A stretch of 64,000 nt of DNA from Biscogniauxia marginata (Eukaryota; Ascomycota; Sordariomycetes; Xylariales; Xylariaceae). The position numbers were made by a program, and so were the translations under genes. The stretch spans positions 62,001 to 126,000 of the forward strand of contig MU404058.1 of the NCBI GenBank assembly GCA_022695795.1. Direction: 5' to 3'. Positions 44,344-54,567 of this stretch are shown here, in pieces (position 1 is the stretch's first letter; each line of letters opens with the position of its first letter). The notes under the pieces are model-generated. The model made no database searches. It worked only from the letters and a program-made list of their open reading frames with translations, and was not told where the DNA came from.

Positions 44344-45729
44344 GGATATAATGAAGTAGACACTGTTCGTGGATACGGAGGAGGTTCTTAGGAAGCTTTT
44401 ACAAGGAAGCAATGTAGAAAGACTGAGAGCTTTATAAGCTTGGTACGAAATTCCATCACACGCGCCGAATTGCTACTAACTATCGATCAGAAATTATTAC
44501 AGAAAGATTGTTGTGGATATCCCTTGTTAGCCAACCACATACCCCGTAACCTACTGCCGAGAGATAGCTGAATCCCGGGGATTCACCTATATTCAGTATG
44601 GGCATAACTGCCGCCAGATATCTTTTATTTGTAGTTTAATGGTTAATACTGGATGTAATAACCATTAAACAGAGACTTATATAATATGTGGCCGACTGTA
44701 TCGATGTACGGCACAAATAGGATGAAGCAGTATTTTGTCAGATTCAGAAGAGTATATAGATCGTAAACCTTCATGCCCCTGTGTCAAGAACTCCCTTCCT
44801 AAGGGACTACGGTAACATGCATTGGTGAAGACTACAAGCGTGAAAGCGAACTATAGTACAGGCCCGCGTGGTAGCTAAAGGGGTGATTTGTATGTAAGAA
44901 GGCCGCTGACAACGTATCCCTAGTTCTAGCTCTTTATGTAACAACTAGATTTGTACCTCCCCTATAAGGTCCTCATCGTGACACCCTGTATTTCCTCTAG
45001 GCCCAGAATACTTCATTCTTTCCACTAATCAATGTGCACTAGGACCGAAGTGTTCCCTTTGCTGGCACGCTCGAGGTTGTGAACAAGACGTATAAGGGTG
45101 GCAAATTCAAACAGCTAGGCTTGAGCAGCTTCACAGCCTTGGAGGTTGCCGAGATTGTAATGATATGCAATTAGAGTAACCGTGCCAGACCGACTATCTA
45201 GAAAGGGTAGTACAGTTGTAATACACGTTCCGTTGAGACTGAGTTCATACCCCCTTGCCGCCGGTATGAACTAGACTTTATGGCTTACGCACGAACTGCA
45301 GGAGGTACCCCATCAGGAAAACAGTCCTACAAAGGCAAAAAAAACGAACGGAGGGTCGGTTCTCAGATAAGTACATCTTAGGGGTTAGGCACCTAGTCGC
45401 TGCCTTAGTGACGCCACATTCGATTCTCTGCAGGAAATACAGGAGGTAGGAGCTAAATATAGGCTAACTAGAATCGAAGTCACACTGAGATGGCTAAGTT
45501 CACCACAGCTAACTAAAGATAAATGATGATGGAAGTGATGGTATTTTCTTGAGCGTATTTAAAGTTTATTGAGTTTGGGAAAAATGTATTATGCGCCTTA
45601 GCTTAGTGAGGCCTATGTTTCAACAAGGTTGAGCAAGTTGTGGCCAACCTTGATGACCTAGAAAGGGGGGCTCTTCCCAAAGATGTACTTCAGGCTCTCG
45701 ATCATGCATGGATGATGGCTAAGCCTTAG
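44344..45729 (+). pseudogene. Decayed AKR7-type (aflatoxin-aldehyde-reductase-like) aldo/keto reductase
   Basis: Several plus-strand segments, in order, match the AKR7 family but are broken by stops and frameshifts. At 44344-44400: GYNEVDT, then an in-frame TAG at 44389-44391, then EAFTRK. At 45043-45173: DRSVPFAGTLEVVNKTY, KGGKFKQLGLSSFTALEVAE, ending in TAG. At 45232-45380: VETEFIPPCRRYELDF, ending in TAG. At about 45440-45500: GAKYRLTRIEVTLRWL. At 45623-45729: VEQVVANLDDLERGALPKDV, then QALDHAWMMAKP. These are the family's middle and C-terminal blocks in correct order. An unrelated insertion of about 400 bp separates the first and second segments. It differs from the intact aldo/keto reductase at 57350, which is of the classical GCY1-like type. 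Many stops could be C-to-T changes. Confidence 0.65.
44634..44670. repeat. 12-bp perfect inverted repeat
   Basis: GTTTAATGGTTA at 44634-44645 is the exact reverse complement of TAACCATTAAAC at 44659-44670, with a 13-base loop. It lies at the left end of the sequence that interrupts the decayed reductase. Confidence 0.8.
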
Positions 45730-46525
45730 ATAAGGCACTGAGGTGGTGGTACATATATTCACATGATATATCACGCAAGATGCTCTGCTCGGCAAGGGCT
45801 GGAAATAATTTAGGAAAGGACTTCAGCTGTCCAAGTTTGGTGGTGTCAATTCTGGAAAATCACCACCGCAATCTTCGAATTGTGATAGATCTGAAAGTGA
45901 TTCGGCATTGGCTGACAGATTGCGAATGAATGAAAAGCATGTATGAGTCTTATGCGTTATCAGTACATATTCAATTCGGTATAACACTCTAGTTAGTCTT
46001 ATGTAAAGGAAAAGGCCTATTAGGTAGGTAAGGGTATTTTGTGGCTTTATCACTCGAACAATCGTGGCTTTTATCACAAGCTGCCAAGCTGCGGGATATG
46101 TTACCGTATCCGGAAGCTGACCCATCTTTGAAAGTCTGGAGAAACCCCGTCTCGACACATAAAATATTTATGGGATCGTCACCTGTAAGGGAGTGGTTCC
46201 GAGTGGTCTTCCCCGCGGTGCTTTTATAAATTAGATGTGCTAAGCATCGGCAAGGGATATACCTAGCTGAATAGCCATTGGCGTGAGTAGCATATGTCAC
46301 GGCGGAGTACATAGGCCTGTTTGCTAAACCGGGGATATACGAGTCAGCTGCTGTGCGTCTCGACATGTCATCACCGATATATGCGGGGTTATCAACGTCC
46401 CGCACAGACCTATTAATCTGGGTTGGAGTAATCTAGAATATCCAAGACGAGTTTCGTATCCCGCGGATTTTCCAGGCCACTTTGTTCTCAGTAGCCTCGT
46501 TCACCTATCGAGAAGTAATCCCCGC
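45730..46525. other. Intergenic, 0.8 kb
   Basis: Upstream flank of the zinc-cluster regulator. Antisense frames at 45823-46405 have no domain. No gene seen. Confidence 0.4.
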
Positions 46526-48495
46526 ATGAAACCACGACGCGTGTGTGATGGTTGTCGGAAGAGCCATCGGAAATGTGTTGTTCAGACTGGCGAGACGAAG
46601 TGTGAGTTATGTAAGGAGATAGGTCGGGAGTGCTGTTTTGGCGCCAGGTATCGCTTCAGGCACGCTCGGAGACGGTCTGAACATGAAGGGTTTACACGTG
46701 AGAATATGCCTATTGAACTTCGATATAGCAGAGTAACTGATAGGCTCTAGTTCAATTCGAGTCTCCCTCCCGAGATGTGTCTCCTGCCAATGCTGTAGCC
46801 ACATCACCTACGCCACCAGATATCTCTACCTCACTTCGTTCAAGTTCAACTTCAGATGTGCCATGTCATATGAACTTTGAATATTGTAGCGATCCGCCCC
46901 AACAGCTACAAGGAAGACCTAGCTTTGATGCATACTCCTCAATCAGCAACAGCCAACCGCAGTCGCCCCTAACTCAATTGTCTCGAGTCACGCAACCCCC
47001 AACAGGTCACAACGTCGCCTCTATATCGTACATACTCAGCAACTCTCCATCTACGCAATCATCCATTATAGAAGCATCGCCGACTGCCTCGACCGTTGCG
47101 TCCAGAACTAAACCTCGGCTGCCCCGTTTTACTGAACGCGAAGCCTTCCTCTTCCGACTTTATATATTGAAATTAGCGCCATCTGTGAGACCCTTATTGT
47201 AGACATCAACTAATTATATGCCTAATATAAAAGTATGACAGTCTGATGGATGCGACGAAGCCCGGCATTTTGCGCTAGAAGTTCCTCGACATGCTCTTCG
47301 GGAGCCAATGATCCTGAATGGGATCTTCGCCTTAGCTAGTCGCTATGACGGTCTTTGCAATAAGTTGACATACAACCTCGAGAGCACGTTTTATCATAAT
47401 CGGTGCATCGAGCTGCTTATCGAGGCGTTTTCTAGGCCACCGGGGACCTGGGACTCGACGTTATTGACTGCTGTCGTTTTCGCTCGCCTGTACGAAGAGT
47501 ATGACAACGAATCTGATTGCGAATTCGTGCACCTGAGCGGCGCCCAGAACCTGTTGAACCACGACGCCGTTGCACGTTTTGTCACTGAGGGGGGCCTTGC
47601 CGAAGCAGCAAGCTGGGTGCACCTCCGACAGGCTATATACGTTTTTCTAATATGCCAAACGCCTGTGGAGATGTGCCTGGACAATTTTCGAAGATCTACG
47701 GCGTTCCGCAACAACGATGACTCCGCACGCGCAAACCGAATGGTTTATCATTTCGCTAAAACACTCCAGTTATTTTTTAATGAAGAGAAAACCGCTGGTA
47801 AAGATGATGAAGCTGCGGAACAGGAAAAATGGGATGGCCTCGACCAGGATATTCTGCGTTGGTACGAGGGTAAACCCATATCTTTCGAGCCAATATACGA
47901 AGTTGATGCCGATGTGGAGAATGGTCGCCCTTTTCCGAGTATCTGGATGGTCGCGACTGTCCCTAGTAAGCACTACTTTTCGTCTCGCGTAAATATAACA
48001 GTTAATAATACCTATTTCAGTGATCGCCATGCAGCATTACTACGCCGCGAGGATCATTTTCTGCCTACGCCAACTCAATAAGGCCAAGAACTACGGGGAG
48101 TTCGAGCTGGCGAAAATGAGACGGGATAACGAGGCAAGTCGGCGCATTCTCACTGTTCAATGAAGCAAGATACTAATAGCTTTATTAGAGGACCATTGAA
48201 TGCATCCTTGGGAGGCTAATGGGACTCGCCCTATGTAACGGGGAAGTTATTAATTCATACTTCCTCCCTAGGCATATGCTCTCCCTGTGTAAGTGAAAAT
48301 GAACATTCGAATTGTACCTTGATACTTACAGTATATATCACTCTAGGCGGATTTTACATACGAAATCCATTAAAGCGAGAACACACTATACAGTATCTTG
48401 AAACGGTATATGAGGTAACGAAGTTTAAAACAGAGACACTCATCAATACTTTAAAGAAAGAATGGACAGAGCTTGATGGATTTGACTCTACATAA
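46526..48495 (+). CDS. Zn2Cys6 transcription factor
   Basis: Six exons: 46526-46697, 46751-47184, 47242-47965, 48021-48133, 48189-48288 and 48332-48495, joined in phase to 568 aa. The zinc cluster is C7-x2-C10-x6-C17-x8-C26-x2-C29-x6-C36, with a basic stretch after it (RFRHARRR). A Ser/Pro-rich linker leads to the fungal-specific regulator domain (SDGCDEARHFALEVPRHAL near residues 203-221; GIFALASRY). The fourth intron (48134-48188) is a GC-AG intron: donor GCAAGT, branch TACTAAT, end TTAG; without it translation stops at 48161-48163 and the C-terminal blocks MGLALCNGEVINSYFLP and LGGFYIRNPLKR are lost. The last intron is only 43 bp. A nuclear DNA-binding regulator; target unknown. Its stop is 193 bp from that of the converging PhyH gene. 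Confidence 0.87.
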
Positions 48496-48688
48496 AGACC
48501 CAGATTAGGAGTAGCGACATATTTCTTCATAAACAGATACAATTCGTCTTTCAGACTTCTGATCAGTAACCATTGACACTCGAACTGCCTGTCCTTTGAT
48601 CTTTCGTCTAGCCTCAAGCCACATCCTTATACACCATCGCCAAACGTGAAGTGTTTATTCCACCGCTGAACTGAGTTAGTGTGCCATC

Positions 48689-49791
48689 TCAATCATCTGG
48701 GGCAATATCTCTTACCGTATCCCAAGGGCGAGTCTTATTGACAAATCGCAAGTCAGTTCCCAGCCGAATCTTACCCTCTGGGTCATTATTGACGGTAGAA
48801 CCATGAATCTGGCACGTCTGGTTAGGTTCCAATCTGTAAATTGAAGACGCAGGAGACCAAGCGAAAGGGGGGGGAAAGCACGTACCATGTGCGGAGTGTG
48901 GAGCACGACGTCGCCGGCCTCGTACGCGGTCACGAGCCACTTCTTGCCGTACTTCTTGCCGAAGTCCTTGGGGCCGTCGCACAGGAAGCCGGTGCTCAGC
49001 ATGTTCTTGTTGAATGCGTACTTCATCTCCTCGTCGCTCATGCCCGCGGCCTTAGCCTTACGCGTAAAGTCGGCCTCGATCTCGGCGCCGAGCGTCTCGC
49101 CGTCCTGCAGGTAGATCAGCCCGCCGCCCTGCAGGCTGACGTCGCCGATGGGCACCCAGGCCGTGACCGCGGTCGGCTCGCCGTGGCGCATGAACGATTG
49201 GTCGTAGTGTACGCCGATGGCCTTGTTGCCGGGCGTGTTGTTGCGCAGCAGCGTCCGCTTCACCGGCAGCATGTCCGCGCCCCAGCCGGAGAACTCGGCC
49301 ACGAAGTCCAGCAGCTCTGGTATGTTGCACAGCCCGCGGACGCTGCCGTCCTCGCTGCCGCAGTACCACGGCTCCGTGTGCGCCTTCAGCGCCGCGTCGA
49401 CGAAATCGGCGGATTTAGCCGTGGTCCCCGGCTTCGAGTTGGCGCCCATGGTGTCGCCGCCCGAGCCGACGCTCGGGTAGTCTTTTGGGCTGGCGGCCGG
49501 ATCGAATATTCCTTCCACTGGGGTGGTGCCTGGGGCAAGGACGCCGCTCGGTGCCATTGATGTGAAGTAGGAGTTACGCGCGGAGAGGACCTCGTCCCGC
49601 GGAAGAAGCCCCTTCAGGAAGACGTAGCCCTCTGTTTCATAACGCTGGCGGAGGACCTCCATGGGTTCGCTAGGATAGGACACCCGGAGAGGAGCGACCT
49701 CATCTGGGGCAAGTAGGCCATCGTTAACATGAAGAGGTACCCCGTCAATGGTTGGTGGGACAGCAGGAGGAGGCGAATTTGCGTGAGGCAT
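48689..49791 (-). CDS. Phytanoyl-CoA dioxygenase (PhyH) family oxygenase
   Basis: Exons 49791-48886 and 48808-48689 (77-bp intron) give 341 aa. The Fe(II)-binding motif is H195-x-D197 in GVHYDQ and the distal histidine is H304 in MIHGSTVN, which lies just past the splice junction, so the short second exon is required for activity. YETEGYVFLKGLLPRDEV near 51-68 is the usual PhyH opening, and SLQGGGLIYL near 219-228 is a core strand. Fungal relatives hydroxylate lipids or secondary-metabolite scaffolds using 2-oxoglutarate. No peroxisomal C-terminal tripeptide is seen (ends APDD). Exon 1 is very GC-rich. It converges on the zinc-cluster regulator. Confidence 0.88.
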
Positions 49792-50872
49792 CGTGACTAG
49801 GAGACTTGTGTAACTTGAAGACGTCCGTCTCTAATTCCTGTTCGCACTTTGAATTCGGAAGTTTTTCGTTGAGTATTGGAATAATGGATGACCTTGGATG
49901 AAAAGAAAGTCTTGAGTTGCGAAGAAAGGGACCTCTTATTTATAGATGAAATCACTATTATGTCCAACCTTTACTATTTTGTATACTAGTTGCCTCCAAC
50001 CCCAAAGTCTATCCAATGCTAGTTTATGGGGAGTATATATCCTATTTAGGAAAGATTTCCCGCGGGAAATCCAACCCTTTTCGGTATTCCCCACGAAGTC
50101 CCATTACACTTACTATAGTGTACACGTGAACCAATAGTATGTCCTGCTACCGAACTGTAATGATCGCATTGGTTATACAAAAAATTGAAGGCGTTGGCAA
50201 AGTCGACCCTGCGAAAGCCACCCCAATAGATCGATCGCATGGGATCTCAGGAAAGCTCAGCAGACCTCCGTGGTGAGATCATGGGATCTGCCCATGCAGG
50301 CGCAACAAATGTGTCCTGATATGATACGAAACACATTAGCCAAGATCTAGAATATGAGATGGGATCGCTCTAGAGACTTGACGCGGTGCTACTGGCGAAT
50401 GACAGGTGTATCACATATTGCCACTATAAGCCACCGCTGGAGAAGTATATGGGTAGAAACGTCATTGTATTATCATTGATCACTCCAAGATATTCACCCC
50501 TCTGTCATCAGAGCTGGTTTGTGTGCAGCTAGAGTGTGTTTATTCAAGAAGCTAGTCCATTCCCCAGAGACTCTTCATACGCCCGATCATCATCTCCGGG
50601 GGCTCGGGTTCACGGGCTGGTTGATGTGCAAGCACTTATATCGCCCTTGCATCCTGTAGCTACCTCAATAATGCCAGCAGTTAAACTCCTCCTTTGGAAC
50701 AAACAGGTTTTCCTTAGCTAAAATCCCGAATTTCCGAAGTTATAGAAGCAGACTTTCAGTGCCGCCTGCTATTGTCGTTATCATATTGATGGCGTCCAAG
50801 CCAAGAAGCTCTTCGATAGGCGGGGAGTATTGCCCAAAACCCGGTGCTCCCTCATTGGTGGCAATCTCCGAT
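49792..50872. other. Intergenic, 1.1 kb
   Basis: Upstream flank of the PhyH gene and 3' flank of the SRR1-domain gene. No gene supported. A CCAAT-like word occurs near 50131. Confidence 0.4.
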
Positions 50873-51499
50873 TCATGCCCTGGTTCCCATGCGTCTTTTA
50901 GAGCCGAGCACCTCGTACTCATTGTACTCCATCACGAGGATATAGAGGATTCGTGGAAAAGTCTGTGTTTCTTCCCAATCGTTTGGGTCTGGACCGGACC
51001 AAATCATAGCAGCCGGCCGGTTCGTCTCGCATATGATCTGCTGTAGGAAATTACCGGTGTTGATCGAGAAGACGAATGTGTTTCCGTCCACCATCATAAA
51101 TCCTTCTTGGATACCGTGTTCGTGGTTGAGAAATTCAATATCCAGGGATTTCAGAGCTTCTATATCTCCTTGGCGGTATCTGGGGTCCTGGGCATACTCT
51201 TGGATCTTTTCTTGGGCATCTTGCTCTGCTAGTAGAGTCGCTATCGTCAAGGCGGCAGCGTGCTGTGTGCATCCCGTGGCGGTATCCTTTTGGACTGCAT
51301 GGAAAAATGGACATAGTAGCCAGTAATCGGCCAATGGACCGAGCCCGAAGCAAACAATCACATCGATTTTAGCCAGTCGTTTCCCTTGAACGAGCCCCCT
51401 TACAGTATGCTTGAGCTCAGCACAGTCCTCGCTTCGCTCCCAACTTTGTTGATAGTCAAAAAAGACTTTGTAAACATCATGTGCGGATAGGTATAGCAT
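50873..51499 (-). CDS. SRR1-domain protein (5' end uncertain)
   Basis: The frame from ATG at 51499 gives 208 aa with the SRR1-like domain nearly complete: KIDVIVCFGLGPLAD near residues 44-58, TQHAAALTIATLL near 78-90, YAQDPRYRQGDIEALKSL near 101-118, VDGNTFVFSINTGNFL near 137-152 and NRPAAMIWSGP near 159-169. A stop lies four codons upstream, after which TATAG could be a 3' splice site, so an extra 5' exon is possible but I could not find one that joins convincingly. SRR1 was defined in plant circadian/phytochrome signalling; fungal proteins with the domain are uncharacterised. The C-terminal EYNEYEVLG is typical of fungal members. Confidence 0.65.
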   Translation of the reverse strand: MLYLSAHDVYKVFFDYQQSWERSEDCAELKHTVRGLVQGKRLAKIDVIVCFGLGPLADYWLLCPFFHAVQKDTATGCTQHAAALTIATLLAEQDAQEKIQEYAQDPRYRQGDIEALKSLDIEFLNHEHGIQEGFMMVDGNTFVFSINTGNFLQQIICETNRPAAMIWSGPDPNDWEETQTFPRILYILVMEYNEYEVLGSKRRMGTRA

Positions 51500-51519
51500 A
51501 GCTTCCTATATCCAATGAG

Positions 51520-51893
51520 CTAAGGGAGAATGCCGCGCGGTGCATACGTTCGCTGGCCTCAAGGGCGGCAAACATGTGGACGAGAGGCGAAAGGAGGTCG
51601 GCACGGAATTAAAGCGGCTCCGTATACAAGGGGTCACCTGCCGCGTCCTGCTGTACCTCGAAGTAGTGCGCCACCTAGACGCTGTACTCAGTGTCGAGGG
51701 CCCAGCCTCCCTCCATACCCGGCGCGGACTCGCGGCACGTCAGTTGGAAGCGCCCAAAACACGGGGGCATCGAGGGGGGACTCACCAAGGTGCACTCGCG
51801 GTGAGCGCCTACACAGTATTCACGCTTGATCTTCGTGGACGAGGCGAAGATGCATTGGGGTCCGGTTCTGGGTATTGACTTCCTTATCATCAT
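51520..51893 (-). pseudogene. GC-rich decayed reading frame of unknown family
   Basis: On the minus strand one frame runs 51893 to 51480 and reads like protein (IFASSTKIKREYCVGAH, GRFQLTCRESAPGME, VAHYFEVQQDAAGDPLY, LLSPLVHMFAALEASERMH) but is broken by TAG at 51677-51675 and TAA at 51611-51609. Each stop could arise from CAG or CAA by one C-to-T change. GC content is much higher than flanks. No family is recognised. It may be a relic adjoining the SRR1 gene, or lost exons of it. Confidence 0.35.
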
Positions 51894-52071
51894 ACGCTAG
51901 ATAACGGCACTCGAGTATGTAGAGTGATAGGGATTCTCGAAAGGTTAAATTGTTCTCGGGGTATTTAGCTACCCAGTTGGCGCGCTGTATGATTATCTCT
52001 CGGCGCCGCTGGTTGCTCGGTTGCATTTCAAGGAGACGCTCCCTGCTTGGCGCTGTATTTAGCCAAGTCAT
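51820..52071 (-). CDS. Small hypothetical frame, possible first exon
   Basis: From ATG at 52071 an 83-codon frame reads MTWLNTAPSRERLLEMQ and then a basic segment RRREIIIQRANWVAKYP. It has no known domain. It overlaps the 5' part of the decayed frame and could be its first exon or that of the SRR1 gene. No splice pair was found that joins it in phase. Confidence 0.25.
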   Translation of the reverse strand: MTWLNTAPSRERLLEMQPSNQRRREIIIQRANWVAKYPENNLTFRESLSLYILECRYLAYDDKEVNTQNRTPMHLRLVHEDQA

Positions 52072-52974
52072 AATCCTTGGAATATTTATCGGTATAGTGT
52101 GATTATCTATTGTTGTGAGTATATTTATGATCCTGAGATGATAATATTGTTGCAGGAAGTGCGGGTGCGGTGCTGAGGTCTAAGAGATCAAGTTTGTATG
52201 TACAAAAAAAAAGAAAAAAAAAGAAAAAGTGCAAGTGAAGACTCGGGTCATGTTATAACCAGTGGGTTGCTATGGACACCTACTCAATATTAATGTTTAT
52301 ACTGTCTTCTGCTCGGTTGGGTCTTTTGACGTCGGCATCCGAAGTTTAGTTTACGGATCATTCCCTCATTTACGTTACCTAGGTTACCTTACTTCAGTAA
52401 TAATCTAGGATAACAGCTCTGACGATGCGTTTCGAAATGTAGCAATACCCCAACCTGCCCTAGGTACAAAAATTGAATATTGTATAAAATACCTACTTTG
52501 TTAGAAATAGCTGGGGCCTAGCTTGTATTCCTTCAACGTACACTGAATGGCCTTACGATATTCAACTATACGCCGAAGGATGAAGGAGTATTTAAATTTA
52601 CCGTTCGGGTTTAATACATTGTTAAGTAGTTGGTATTGCGTATGGGACGTATTCAACAGTAAAAATGAACTACTAAATCTCATTAAAATACACTGAAGCA
52701 AATAGGGGTATCATCCGTCAACGCATATCTACATCATCCTTCACATGCCCATAGACCAACATCGTTGAGCTATCCACACAGGAAGGCCAGCTCACTCGAG
52801 ACCAAAGACTCGATTGTTGTATGTACATCCCGAAGTCCCTGTCCTCGGTAGCTTCCAGTCCCAACCGAGCTATATACACCTCAATACCCACCCACTGAGC
52901 CCCAAGTCATGACGCGGATGTTAAATCGCAAAGATGGTATATAATTGGAAATCCAGAGATTACTCGTCGGACTC
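52072..52974. other. Intergenic, 0.9 kb
   Basis: AT-rich. An A-rich (A9G)-type tract lies at about 52203-52228. CCTAGGTTACC-type words occur near 52378. No gene seen. Confidence 0.4.
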
Positions 52975-53763
52975 CTAGAAAACGAAAGTAAGGGTTTGAG
53001 CCAATAAGCTTGAGATGGCTATGGAAAATACTAGCACATCTGAGCTCGGAGGTGCCCTGGCTCGCCCGCCGCCCTCCTTGTCATCGACAACTTGGCCTGA
53101 AGAAGCGACCACCGTGTCGCCGGAAGGGTATCGGATATTATAAACAGGAGCGGAAGTTAAGGCAACCGGGTCTCCCAAAGTGTTCGGACAAGTGGCTTGG
53201 TTGGCATTGGGCCAATCAAGTGAGCACTCCTCGTCGTGGCCCCAAGAACAGATCGAATCAAGAATATTATAGAGAAGGTAGTTTTTCCCGACCCAGGTGT
53301 CTCCATCGAGACAGCTGGTTAGGAAGTTCATGCTGTTCGCAGCGCTGAGAGGCAACTTGTGCCCGTCCGTGTGGATCAGGTCCTCGCATTCGGAGGCATC
53401 CACGTTCTCGAAATTCATAGCGATAGGGCCGCCGGCAGTGGGCTTCTCAGTCGCGGAATAACCGGTATATAAATAATTCCAGGCGTCGTAGCTGACGTCA
53501 AAGGCGCCCTGGGACTGGTCGACGCGCAGGAGCTTGACGGATCGGTCCTCGTAGCTCAGCGACACGCAGATGTTGTTGCAGTCGACGGAACCAGGCCAAT
53601 AGGCGACGCGATTAGTGTCGATCTTACATCCCAGAACACCGATGGACGACGAATAGCTGTCGTGGGGGGTGGCCCATACGGCGCCGCTGTCGCCCTCTTG
53701 GGCGTAGACACAGGCAACGGCTAAGAGCACGAGTACGAGTAAGCAATGAAGGACAGAACGCAT
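52975..53763 (-). CDS. Secreted, probably GPI-anchored protein
   Basis: Intronless, 262 aa. Residues 1-21 are a signal peptide (LLVLVLLAVACVYA). The mature part has an even number of Cys (CKIDTNRVAYWPGSVDCNNIC, CEDL, TSC, SICSW, ECSL, TCP) and a segment VSLSYEDRSVKLLRVDQSQG that resembles double-psi-barrel-like (RlpA/expansin-type) fungal secreted proteins. The C-terminus is a small-residue site (APPSSD) followed by a hydrophobic tail to the end, the pattern of a GPI-anchor signal. It is likely displayed on the plasma membrane or cell wall. No enzymatic residues can be assigned. The gene stands alone with its promoter to the right. Confidence 0.75.
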   Translation of the reverse strand: MRSVLHCLLVLVLLAVACVYAQEGDSGAVWATPHDSYSSSIGVLGCKIDTNRVAYWPGSVDCNNICVSLSYEDRSVKLLRVDQSQGAFDVSYDAWNYLYTGYSATEKPTAGGPIAMNFENVDASECEDLIHTDGHKLPLSAANSMNFLTSCLDGDTWVGKNYLLYNILDSICSWGHDEECSLDWPNANQATCPNTLGDPVALTSAPVYNIRYPSGDTVVASSGQVVDDKEGGGRARAPPSSDVLVFSIAISSLLAQTLTFVF

Positions 53764-54567
53764 TGTTCAATGAGTGACTGAGACGCAGGGCCTCGAAAGA
53801 GTGGATTAATGAGCGGCATGCCACGCCTCTCTGGGGCGGTGGCTCGTGTAATACTTAGATCACTGACGTCAAAAAGAAGTTGGGTCTGTGATGGAAAAGT
53901 CCCAAGACGCGTTCTCGTGAGATTCGAAATGAGATGCCCCATTAAACTTCCCGCTTTTGGTTAGCGTAAGGGGAGCGCCGGATTAACGGAGATAAGGAGT
54001 CTAAAATGTGGGCCGTCTAAATCACGGACTTTTTTTTATTAGGTAGCTATCATTATTTCCCTGTTTATTTCCGCTTAGCCTCTTTCTCACCTCCATTGTC
54101 TTGGACATGTGGACATCCAGACGACGAAAGAATAATCAAATACATGAATTTTAAAAATAGTCAGCAATTAACGCATAAACTGCCCCCTAGAATACATCTA
54201 GATACCCACGAAATACATGTCAACACGGGGATACGTACGTACAAGACCTACTACAAGAACCTTGCCTCGAAATATCATCAAGGCGACAGGAGCAAAGTAT
54301 TGTTGGCAAATGTGAAGTCACCGAAGTTAAGTTGGACAGGACGTCAAGATGGATGAACAATTCAAATGTGTCTTAATTTTAGATGAACCCAAACCTTTCT
54401 TCAGTAGGTGGGTGAAATCTATCCCAGGTCTCTAATCTATAGGTAGCTATCTCGCTTTGTAGTCATGATATCGTATTCATCAAGAGATGAAAAGACCCCA
54501 AAAGGAAAAAGAAGCAAAGAATAAAAGTCCAAACGCCATCCCGACCATACGAGTTCCATCCAATGCC
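53764..54567. other. Intergenic, 0.8 kb
   Basis: Promoter side of the GPI-protein gene and 3' flank of the HAD gene. An 86-codon plus-strand frame at 54096-54356 has no domain. No gene supported. Confidence 0.4.

Noticed and set aside
48841..49560. 239-codon plus-strand frame antisense to the PhyH gene
   Set aside because: Shadow of a GC-rich coding exon; low-complexity composition and no family.
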